Source: DATMYQ01 sp035560935
GTDB taxonomy: Bacteria; Bacillota; Negativicutes; Sporomusales; Sporomusaceae
DNA: 11,495 bases
Direction of reading: 5' to 3'
NCBI GenBank assembly: GCA_035560935.1
Contig: DATMYQ010000103.1
Location: forward strand, 1 to 11,495
The notes beneath the pieces were generated by a model, which saw only the letters and a list, made by a program, of their open reading frames with translations, was not told the DNA's origin and made no database searches. Position numbers and translations under genes: made by a program. Within the stretch, counting starts at the first letter, position 1. Each line of letters starts with the position of its first letter. Below are positions 4,831 to 11,495 of this stretch, piece by piece.

Positions 4831-7133
4831 GCAAAACACTAGTGGTGGTGGAATCACCGGCGAAAGCCAAGACGATCGAGAAGTTTTTGGGAAAAAAATA
4901 CGTTGTGAAGGCATCCATGGGACACTTGCGGGATTTGCCCAAAAGTCAGTTCGGCGTGGATATTGAACAAGGTTTCGTTCCTAAATATATCAACATCCGT
5001 GGTAAGGGTGACCTGATTAAAAGTTTGAAGGATGCGGCCAAAGGCGCCGATCAAGTGTATCTGGCCACTGACCCGGATCGAGAAGGGGAAGCCATTGCCT
5101 GGCATTTGGCTCATCTGCTGAATGTCAAACCGGAAACCATGTGCCGCATCGAATTTCACGAAATCACCAAACCGGCGATTGAGCAGGCGGTGAAAAAGCC
5201 CCGGGCCATTAATCTGGAGATGGTGGACGCGCAGCAGACCCGGCGTATTTTAGATCGGATTGTGGGCTATAAGCTGAGCCCGTTGCTCTGGCGGAAAGTA
5301 CGTAAAGGCCTGAGCGCCGGTCGGGTTCAGTCGGTAGTGGTTCGGCTGATTTGTGACCGGGAGAGAGAAATTCAGGCTTTTGTACCAGAGGAGTACTGGA
5401 CGATCACTGCTAAACTCAAGACAAAAACGACTGGAAAATTATTTGACGCGGAACTGGTCCTGATTGATGGGGAAAAAAGCAAAATTACAAATGAAGAGCA
5501 GGCCGGCAAGATTACGGCCGACCTGACTGATGCTGAATATATCGTAAAGGATATCCGGCGCCGGGAGAGACGGCGTTTTCCACAGCCGCCGTACATTACC
5601 AGCAGTTTGCAGCAGGACGCGGCCCGTAAACTGGGCTTTACCTCCCGCAAAACAATGACGGTGGCCCAGCAGCTTTATGAAGGACTGGAAATTGGCGGGA
5701 TTGGTCATATTGGCTTGATTACCTATATGCGTACCGATTCCACCCGTCTGGCGGAATCGGCGCAACAGGAAGCGAGCGCCTATATTACGGAAACGTTTGG
5801 TCAGGAATACTTACCGGGAAAACCGCCGGTCTACGCCAATAAAAAATCGCAGGATGCTCATGAGGCGGTACGCCCCACCAGTGCCAGGCTAACGCCTCAG
5901 GATGTTGGCCGATTTTTGAACCGGGATCAACTGCGGCTTTATAAGCTGATCTGGGAACGCTTCATTGCCAGCCAGATGTTGCCGGCGGTTTATGATACGC
6001 TGGCGGTGGATATCGGAGCGGGCCGCTATTTGTTGCGGGCCAATGGTTCGGAGCTTAAGTTTGCCGGATTTCTGAAGGCGTTTGCCGATGCGGGAAAACG
6101 CGGTGACCGGGATGATACGGAAGGTGCGGAAGAATCACCGGAAAAAGATACGATACTGCCTAGCCTGGAGACCGGACAAAATTTAAAATCAACCAAAGTT
6201 ACCGATTTGCAGCATTTTACTGAACCGCCGCCGCGCTTTAGCGAGGCGTCCTTGGTGAAAACCCTGGAGGAAAAAGGAATCGGACGGCCCAGCACCTATG
6301 CGCCGACGATTGAAACCATTGTGGCGCGTGGCTATGTGGAACGGATCGAAAAGCGGTTTCATCCTACCGAACTTGGATTTGTGGTGGTGGCGATGCTGAC
6401 CCAGTACTTCGAAACCATTGTGGATGTCGAGTTTACGGCGGGTATGGAAAGCCGCCTCGATGAAGTTGCTGAGGGACAGGCTGCCGGGCAAAATGTGCTG
6501 GGGCAGTTTTATGATCCGTTTTCTCAGCAGTTAAACTATGCCGATGAAGCCATTGGACATGTGGAACTGCCCGTGGAAGTGTCCGATGTGCAGTGTGATC
6601 TGTGCGGACGCTATATGGTAGTGAAGCAGGGACGTTTTGGTAATTTTCTGGCGTGCCCCGGCTTTCCCGAATGCCGGAATACCAAAGCTATTGTAAAAGA
6701 TACCGGCGTGGCCTGTCCGGATTGCGGTGGAGCGATTTTGGAACGGCGGACCCGGCGAGGCAAAGTCTTTTATGGTTGTAAAAATTATCCGGAATGCAAA
6801 TTTACTACCTGGGATACTCCGTTGACGGAAAAATGTGCGGTTTGCGGCGGCTTTATGGTACGCCGCAAATTCAAAAAAGGCGGCTCGATGACCGCTTGCG
6901 GCAACAGCCAATGTTCGACTAATCAGCAGGAAGAGACGAAAAAAGGAAGCAGTCGGACGGTACGGACCGAAAAAACAACAACACCGACAACGGCAACGAA
7001 GGTAAAAAAGACAACGAAAGCTGCCGTTAAGACCAAAGGCGCGGCTGGCCAGGATACGGAAAAGGGCAAGCCGGTTCGACGGAGGAAAACCGCTAAAGCA
7101 GTGGAGCTGGAACCGGTTGAGGATACGGAATAA
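4827..7133 (+). CDS. topA: DNA topoisomerase I (type IA)
   Basis: TopA relaxes negative supercoils by passing one strand through a transient break. The 768-residue protein starts with a TOPRIM domain: LVVVESPAKAKTIEKFLG with Glu9, and ATDPDREGEAIAWHL with Asp82, Asp84 and Glu86. The catalytic tyrosine is Tyr300 in GLITYMRTDSTRL. SQDAHEAVRPT (341-351) and LEEKGIGRPSTYAPTI (480-495) complete the type IA core. Three four-cysteine zinc ribbons follow: Cys590/593/610/616, Cys630/633/651/657 and Cys670/673/691/696. Residues from about 703 to 756 form a low-complexity Lys/Thr-rich tail, then a short acidic end. The start is GTG with AGGAGG eight bases upstream, and it overlaps the dprA stop. An internal acidic stretch near 425-441 is a probable flexible loop. 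Function is highly secure. Confidence 0.97.
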   Translation: MSKTLVVVESPAKAKTIEKFLGKKYVVKASMGHLRDLPKSQFGVDIEQGFVPKYINIRGKGDLIKSLKDAAKGADQVYLATDPDREGEAIAWHLAHLLNVKPETMCRIEFHEITKPAIEQAVKKPRAINLEMVDAQQTRRILDRIVGYKLSPLLWRKVRKGLSAGRVQSVVVRLICDREREIQAFVPEEYWTITAKLKTKTTGKLFDAELVLIDGEKSKITNEEQAGKITADLTDAEYIVKDIRRRERRRFPQPPYITSSLQQDAARKLGFTSRKTMTVAQQLYEGLEIGGIGHIGLITYMRTDSTRLAESAQQEASAYITETFGQEYLPGKPPVYANKKSQDAHEAVRPTSARLTPQDVGRFLNRDQLRLYKLIWERFIASQMLPAVYDTLAVDIGAGRYLLRANGSELKFAGFLKAFADAGKRGDRDDTEGAEESPEKDTILPSLETGQNLKSTKVTDLQHFTEPPPRFSEASLVKTLEEKGIGRPSTYAPTIETIVARGYVERIEKRFHPTELGFVVVAMLTQYFETIVDVEFTAGMESRLDEVAEGQAAGQNVLGQFYDPFSQQLNYADEAIGHVELPVEVSDVQCDLCGRYMVVKQGRFGNFLACPGFPECRNTKAIVKDTGVACPDCGGAILERRTRRGKVFYGCKNYPECKFTTWDTPLTEKCAVCGGFMVRRKFKKGGSMTACGNSQCSTNQQEETKKGSSRTVRTEKTTTPTTATKVKKTTKAAVKTKGAAGQDTEKGKPVRRRKTAKAVELEPVEDTE

Positions 7134-7173
7134 CCAAAAAAAATTATTGCGGGACTAGCAGGGGGAAACGGAC

Positions 7174-8493
7174 GTGGCCATAGTAACGGTAATCGGCGCG
7201 GGTTTGGCCGGCAGTGAGGCTGCCTGGCAGATTGCCCGGGCGGGAATTGATGTGGAACTGATTGAAATGCGACCGGCGGTGATGTCGCCGGCGCATCATA
7301 CGCCGCTGTTTGCAGAATTGGTATGCAGTAATTCGCTGCGGGGAGCCGGTCTGGAAAATGCGGTAGGGTTGTTAAAAGAAGAAATGCGACAGCTGAAATC
7401 GCTGGTCATGCAGGCCGCCGACGCCACGCGGGTTCCGGCGGGCGGCGCACTGGCGGTGGATCGGACGCTATTCGGCGAATATATCACCAACGCGCTCGAG
7501 TCTCATCCCCGGGTGAGAATACGCCGGGAAGAAGTGACGGAACTGCCGGACGGACGACCGCTGATTATTGCCACCGGTCCGTTGACGTCGCCGGCGCTTT
7601 CACAGGTAATTGGCGAAATGGCCGGCCAGGAGTACCTGTATTTTTATGATGCGGCAGCACCGATTGTTACAGCGGAATCGCTGGATATGAACAAAGTATA
7701 CCGGGCTTCCCGTTATGGAAAAGGTGACGAAGACTATCTGAATTGCCCGATGGACCGGGATGAGTATCTGCGGTTTCAGCAGGAACTGGTGGCGGCGGAA
7801 GGAACACCCACCCGGGAATTTGAAAAAGCCGTGTTTTTTGAAGGCTGTATGCCTATTGAAGTTATGGCGGCCCGGGGGGTGGATACTATGCGTTACGGCC
7901 CATTGAAACCGGTGGGGTTGGATCATCCGGAAACCGGAGTGCGGCCCTATGCGGTGGTTCAACTAAGGCAAGAGAACAGTGAGGCCAGTTTATACAACAT
8001 CGTTGGCTTTCAGACCCATTTAAAATGGCCGGAGCAAAAACGGGTGTTCAGTGTGATTCCGGGATTGGAACAGGCGGAGTTCGCCCGCTATGGAGTAATG
8101 CATCGCAACACCTTTATTAATTCCCCGCAGTTGCTCAAACCGACATTGCAGATGCAAACCAGAGAGGATGTTTTCTTTGCCGGCCAAATTACCGGCGTGG
8201 AAGGATATGTGGAATCTGCGGCTAGCGGTCTGATCGCCGGCATTAATGCGGCACGGTATGCCAGTGACAAAGAATTGCTGATATTTCCGCAAGAAACGGC
8301 TCATGGGGCTATGTGCCGTTATATTACGGAAGCGGTCGCCAAACACTTTCAGCCAATGAACGTCAATTATGGGCTATTACCGCCGCTAGCGCAAAAAATC
8401 CGTGATAAACGGGAGAAATACCGGCAATTAGCTGAACGCGCATTAACCGAGTTGAAAAAGTTTATTGAAAAATGCGACAATAATATTGCTTAA
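7174..8493 (+). CDS. trmFO: Folate- and FAD-dependent tRNA (uracil-54-C5)-methyltransferase TrmFO
   Basis: TrmFO makes m5U54 in the T-loop of tRNA, using methylene-tetrahydrofolate as carbon donor and reduced FAD. The 439-residue protein has the FAD dinucleotide-binding motif VIGAGLAGSEAA (6-17). It also has HHTPLFAELVCSNSLRGAGL (41-60) with Cys51, and AVFFEGCMPIEVMAARG (219-235) with Cys225. These match the two functional cysteines of the B. subtilis enzyme (53 and 226). A second FAD-contact segment is FFAGQITGVEGYVESAASGL (334-353). It starts with GTG, with AGGGGG eight bases before it. It follows topA by 40 bases with no terminator. It was formerly named gid; the FAD motif distinguishes it from the SAM-dependent TrmA. 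It uses folate, which links it loosely to the fol genes upstream. Confidence 0.96.
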   Translation: MAIVTVIGAGLAGSEAAWQIARAGIDVELIEMRPAVMSPAHHTPLFAELVCSNSLRGAGLENAVGLLKEEMRQLKSLVMQAADATRVPAGGALAVDRTLFGEYITNALESHPRVRIRREEVTELPDGRPLIIATGPLTSPALSQVIGEMAGQEYLYFYDAAAPIVTAESLDMNKVYRASRYGKGDEDYLNCPMDRDEYLRFQQELVAAEGTPTREFEKAVFFEGCMPIEVMAARGVDTMRYGPLKPVGLDHPETGVRPYAVVQLRQENSEASLYNIVGFQTHLKWPEQKRVFSVIPGLEQAEFARYGVMHRNTFINSPQLLKPTLQMQTREDVFFAGQITGVEGYVESAASGLIAGINAARYASDKELLIFPQETAHGAMCRYITEAVAKHFQPMNVNYGLLPPLAQKIRDKREKYRQLAERALTELKKFIEKCDNNIA

Positions 8494-8517
8494 TTTTCAC
8501 AATTATGTTAGTATAAT
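8486..8517 (+). promoter_or_regulatory. Possible promoter upstream of xerC
   Basis: A perfect TATAAT (8512-8517) lies in the AT-rich 99-base gap between trmFO and xerC. No good -35 box is placed ideally: TTAATT (8490-8495) has a 16-base spacer and TTGCTT (8486-8491) a 20-base spacer. The start near 8524 would leave a leader of about 70 bases. It may give xerC-hslV-hslU separate expression from trmFO. Confidence 0.4.
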
Positions 8518-8592
8518 CTACGAATTGTTCTTTAAAATGTTGAACAGTAGAAATAACGGGGCGTTAAAGCTTTACGGGGGAAATGATGCGCT

Positions 8593-9525
8593 ATGAGTGC
8601 ACGGATTGATCCTTCTCTTTTACAGCCGGATCAACAGGTTGGGCGGTTTATGGCTTACTTGCAGGTTGAAAAAAATGCCTCCCCACACACCATTGGCAGT
8701 TATCGGGCAGATATAGGGCAATTTGCCGTGTTTGTCCGGGAACAGGGTGTGCAGGAGGCGATTTTTATGCATGTGACCCCCATGCTGATCCGGGCATATT
8801 TGGCTCGGATGAACCAGACGGGGTATTCACGACGGACCATTGCCCGGCGCATTGCCAGCCTGCGGTCATTTTTCCGTTTTCTGTGCCGGGAAGAAATTTT
8901 ACTGGAAAATCCGTTTGTACTGATCCGGACGCCAAAATTGGAACAAAAACTGCCGGTATTTTTGGATCAACCGGAAATGGAAGGCTTGTTGCGGCTGCCC
9001 GCAGACAATCTGTTGGGACGCCGGGACCGGGCGTTACTGGAATTGCTGTATGCCACGGGAGTGCGGGTGAGTGAACTGGCCCGTCTGCCATTGGAAAATG
9101 TGGATTTGTATAACCGGTACATTTTGGTGTTTGGCAAAGGTGCGAAAGAACGGATCGTACCGGTGGGCCGAACTGCTGTGGCTGCCTTGCAGTTGTATAT
9201 TGAAGCAGCCCGGCCGCGCCTTGTGGCAGCTTATTCCGGGCCGCGGCATCAGCAACTGTTTGTTAACAGCAAAGGCGGGCCTCTGTCGGATCGCAGCATC
9301 CGGCGCATTCTGGACCGGTATGTGGAAATGCTGGCGTTGGCCAAAAACGTCACGCCGCATACGATTCGGCATACCTTTGCCACGCATCTTTTAAATAATG
9401 GAGCGGATTTGCGCTCCGTGCAGGAAATGTTGGGACATGTTAATTTGTCTACAACACAACTATACACTCATGTGACCAAAGACCGTTTGGCGGCGATATA
9501 TAAGGAAACTCATCCACGGGCATGA
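8593..9525 (+). CDS. xerC: Site-specific tyrosine recombinase XerC (CodV)
   Basis: XerC, with XerD, resolves chromosome dimers at dif near the terminus during division. The 310-residue protein has an N-terminal SAM-like core-binding domain (about 14-105, with ASPHTIGSYRADI and RRTIARRIASLRSFFRFL). The C-terminal catalytic domain carries the full set: Arg158 in ATGVRVSEL, Lys182 in GKGAKERIVP, His256 and Arg259 in PHTIRHTFATHLL, His282 in LGHVNLSTTQ and the nucleophile Tyr291. The length is typical. XerC rather than XerD is called because this gene sits before hslVU, as codV does in B. subtilis; sequence alone would not decide. The ATG at 8593 has a weakish GGGGG 12 bases upstream; nearby ATGs at 8583 and 8586 are out of frame. 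It precedes hslV by 15 bases. Nothing suggests an integrase of a mobile element. Confidence 0.92.
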   Translation: MSARIDPSLLQPDQQVGRFMAYLQVEKNASPHTIGSYRADIGQFAVFVREQGVQEAIFMHVTPMLIRAYLARMNQTGYSRRTIARRIASLRSFFRFLCREEILLENPFVLIRTPKLEQKLPVFLDQPEMEGLLRLPADNLLGRRDRALLELLYATGVRVSELARLPLENVDLYNRYILVFGKGAKERIVPVGRTAVAALQLYIEAARPRLVAAYSGPRHQQLFVNSKGGPLSDRSIRRILDRYVEMLALAKNVTPHTIRHTFATHLLNNGADLRSVQEMLGHVNLSTTQLYTHVTKDRLAAIYKETHPRA

Positions 9526-9540
9526 CTGGAAGGGGATAAA

Positions 9541-10074
9541 ATGATGATTCATGCAACGACGATTGTTGCGGTGCGCCACAAAGACAAGGTGGCTATTGCC
9601 GGCGATGGGCAGGTGACGTTTGGCGGGGCTACGATTATCAAACAGCAGGCTAAGAAAGTTCGGCGGCTATACCACGGAAAAGTATTGGCCGGGTTTGCCG
9701 GTTCGGTAGCGGATGCGTTCACTTTGTTTGGCAAATTTGAGGCGAAATTAGAGGAATTCAACGGAAATTTAATGCGCGCGTCAGTGGAACTGGCCCGGGA
9801 ATGGCGGACCGACCGCGTACTGCGGCGGTTGGAAGCGATGCTGATTGTTATGGATGAACGGTGTTTGTTGATTATTTCCGGCAATGGAGAGGTGATTGAA
9901 CCGGATGACGGTGTGACTGCGATTGGTTCCGGCGGCGCTTATGCGCTGGCTGCCGCCCGGGCGCTGGTAGCACATTCGGATCTGGAGGCCACAGAGGTAG
10001 CACGGACTGCCATAGAAATTGCCGCTGATATTTGTGTATATACAAACCGTCATATTACGGTAGAAACATTATAA
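9541..10074 (+). CDS. hslV: ATP-dependent protease peptidase subunit HslV (ClpQ/CodW)
   Basis: HslV is the proteasome-like peptidase that forms stacked hexamers capped by HslU. The 177-residue protein matches the family from TTIVAVRHKDKVAIAGDGQ (6-24) through KKVRRLYHGKVLAGFAGSVA (38-57), ELAREWRTDRVLRRLEAML (83-101) and AIGSGGAYALAAARAL (131-146) to DICVYTNRHITVETL at the end. The catalytic threonine should be Thr6, which corresponds to the first residue of the mature E. coli enzyme. Five residues (MMIHA) precede it, or four if translation begins at the second ATG (9544), which is slightly better spaced from GGAAGGGG (9528-9535). B. subtilis CodW also has a short extension before its ATT, there with serines; no serine is present here. 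It is followed by hslU after 22 bases. Confidence 0.96.
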   Translation: MMIHATTIVAVRHKDKVAIAGDGQVTFGGATIIKQQAKKVRRLYHGKVLAGFAGSVADAFTLFGKFEAKLEEFNGNLMRASVELAREWRTDRVLRRLEAMLIVMDERCLLIISGNGEVIEPDDGVTAIGSGGAYALAAARALVAHSDLEATEVARTAIEIAADICVYTNRHITVETL

Positions 10075-10082
10075 CGGGTTTT

Positions 10083-10088
10083 GGAGGG
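10083..10088 (+). promoter_or_regulatory. Ribosome binding site for the TTG start of hslU
   Basis: GGAGGG lies 8 bases before the TTG at 10097. No ATG or GTG lies in frame between it and the conserved ELTPRQIV segment, so this site supports TTG as the initiation codon. Confidence 0.75.
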
Positions 10089-10096
10089 ATCGGGTT

Positions 10097-11495
10097 TTGT
10101 TTGAATTGACACCCCGGCAAATTGTTCAGGAATTGGATAAATACATCGTGGGTCAGCAGGCCGCCAAAAAATCGGTGGCGATTGCTCTGCGCAACCGGTG
10201 GCGAAGCCGGCGCCTGCCGGATGAACTGAAAGATGAAGTGGTGCCTAAAAATATTTTGATGATTGGGCCTACCGGTGTAGGAAAAACAGAAATAGCCCGC
10301 CGTTTGGCAAAAATCGTAAACGCCCCTTTTATTAAAGTGGAAGCGACTAAATTTACAGAGGTCGGTTACGTGGGGCGGGATGTGGAATCCATGGTAAGAG
10401 ACTTGGCGGAGACGGCCATTCGCATGGTTAGGCACGAGAGAATGCTGGCGGTCAACGACAAAGCACGCGAACTGGCTGACGAGCGCATTGTTGCATTATT
10501 TTGCCCGAAGACTTCAGCGGGAACGGAACGCAGCCCGTTCGAACTCCTATTTCCCGGTACGGCGGCTAACGAAGAAGTGCCAAAAGATGATGCGACGGTT
10601 GAGCAGGACACCGCTCAACAAGAATCCCTGGTTGCCCGATGGCGCCAACGGCTGGCGGCGGGGGAACTGGAAGAAGAACTGGTGGAGATCACGGTGGAAG
10701 ACGCTGGGCCGTCGGTCATGGGTATGTTTGCCGGTACGGGTATTGAGGAGATGGGGATTAACTTTCAGGATATACTGGGCAACCTCATGCCGCGGAAACA
10801 GAAAAAACGCAAGGTGACGGTGGCCAACGCGCGGAATATTTTTATTCAGGAAGAAGCGCAAAAACTGATTGATATGGATGAGGTGACCACCCGGGGGATT
10901 GATCGGGCGGAAAACAGTGGGATTATTTTTTTGGATGAAATCGACAAAATTGCCGGTCGCGGGCATTCGCAGGGACCCGATGTTTCACGGGAGGGAGTGC
11001 AACGAGACATTTTGCCGATTGTTGAGGGTTCTACCGTTGTGACCAAATATGGTCCGGTAAAAACTGACCACGTGTTGTTTATTGCTGCGGGTGCGTTTCA
11101 TGTGTCGAAACCATCCGACCTGATTCCGGAACTGCAGGGGCGGTTTCCGATCCGGGTGGAGCTGACAAATCTGACCGGCGAGGATTTCCGGCGGATTTTA
11201 ACGGAACCTAATAATGCGCTGATTAAACAATATATTGCGTTATTGGGCACAGAGGGTGTGAAGATAGAGTTTGCCAGCGAGGCGATTGATGAACTGGCGG
11301 ATATTGCCTGTATGGTTAATGCCCAGACTGAAAATATCGGAGCCAGGAGATTGCATACCGTATTGGAGAAGTTACTGGAAGATCTGGCGTTTGATGCGCC
11401 GGATCAACCGGATTGCCAGATTTTGATTGACAAAGCATATGTAAGAATGAAATTGGGGGATATCGTGAAAAATCAGGATCTCAGTCATTATATCC
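10097..11495 (+). CDS. hslU: ATP-dependent protease ATPase subunit HslU (ClpY/CodX), C-terminus cut by window edge
   Basis: HslU is the AAA+ unfoldase that recognises substrates and feeds them to HslV. The frame is open for 466 codons to the right edge. It begins with TTG: (M)FELTPRQIVQELDKYIVGQ, a standard HslU N-terminus. It shows Walker A GPTGVGKT (57-64), pore loop GYVG (90-93) and Walker B IIFLDEID (276-283). The arginine-finger region is PELQGRFPIRVEL (344-356, Arg349) and the sensor-2 region is NIGARRLH (413-420). The intermediate domain spans roughly 110-245. The last residues, DLSHYI, match the conserved end of the family (DLSRFIL in E. coli), so probably only a residue or two plus the stop lies outside. 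codY is the expected next gene in Firmicutes, beyond the window. Confidence 0.96.
   Translation, partial: MFELTPRQIVQELDKYIVGQQAAKKSVAIALRNRWRSRRLPDELKDEVVPKNILMIGPTGVGKTEIARRLAKIVNAPFIKVEATKFTEVGYVGRDVESMVRDLAETAIRMVRHERMLAVNDKARELADERIVALFCPKTSAGTERSPFELLFPGTAANEEVPKDDATVEQDTAQQESLVARWRQRLAAGELEEELVEITVEDAGPSVMGMFAGTGIEEMGINFQDILGNLMPRKQKKRKVTVANARNIFIQEEAQKLIDMDEVTTRGIDRAENSGIIFLDEIDKIAGRGHSQGPDVSREGVQRDILPIVEGSTVVTKYGPVKTDHVLFIAAGAFHVSKPSDLIPELQGRFPIRVELTNLTGEDFRRILTEPNNALIKQYIALLGTEGVKIEFASEAIDELADIACMVNAQTENIGARRLHTVLEKLLEDLAFDAPDQPDCQILIDKAYVRMKLGDIVKNQDLSHYI

Noticed and set aside
6531..6911. 126-codon minus-strand ORF opposite the TopA zinc ribbons
   Set aside because: A shadow of topA; no motifs and no independent support.
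8492..8506. CodY-box-like sequence AATTTTCACAATTAT upstream of xerC
   Set aside because: It keeps the AATTTTC half but has about four mismatches to the 15-base consensus, which is easily met by chance in AT-rich DNA. CodY itself is not in the window.
8525..8546. Possible hairpin TGTTC...GAACA before xerC
   Set aside because: Only a five-base stem with a long loop and no following T run, so it is neither a terminator nor a convincing operator.
8593..9525. Tyrosine recombinase as a sign of an integrated mobile element
   Set aside because: Its length, motifs and position directly before hslVU match the chromosomal XerC/CodV. No repeats, att-like duplications or cargo genes flank it.
10547..10966. 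139-codon minus-strand ORF opposite the HslU intermediate domain
   Set aside because: Antisense shadow inside a confidently identified hslU frame.

Overview
The window reads as an ordinary chromosomal housekeeping region of a Firmicute. The best fit is a Negativicutes/Sporomusa-like relative, but this is inferred from gene order and protein flavour and was not tested by any search. The run dprA-topA-trmFO-xerC-hslV-hslU is the classical Firmicutes order, as in Bacillus subtilis, where codY follows. Strong GGAGG-type ribosome sites and several GTG/TTG starts fit the same group.

Layout. The left end (1-61) is a bidirectional rho-independent terminator. On the minus strand lie pncB (NAD salvage, 278-1339) and, just downstream of it, a short membrane-protein reading frame (86-239). 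That small frame has a good start site but is broken after four codons; a lost AT dinucleotide would explain this. A compact intergenic region (1340-1456) divides pncB from the rightward genes. It carries two perfect inverted repeats over probable divergent promoters.

From 1457 to the right edge every gene is on the plus strand. The first block is folate synthesis: folP with a long N-terminal extension, folB and folK, the last two overlapping. A well-formed promoter in the folK-dprA gap starts a second block: dprA (DNA uptake/recombination), topA (topoisomerase I) overlapping dprA, and trmFO (tRNA m5U54 methylation with methylene-tetrahydrofolate). After a 99-base gap with a TATAAT box come xerC (chromosome dimer resolution) and hslV-hslU (ATP-dependent protease). 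hslU starts with TTG and runs to the right edge, probably one or two codons short of its stop.

How the genes fit together: folP/folB/folK make the pterin part of folate, and TrmFO consumes a folate cofactor. DprA, TopA and XerC act on DNA topology and recombination. HslV and HslU are the two halves of one protease. I found no mobile element, CRISPR array, tRNA or rRNA and no unknown multi-gene system. The points worth a second look are the broken small ORF, the palindromic pncB/folP control region, and smaller protein-level oddities.
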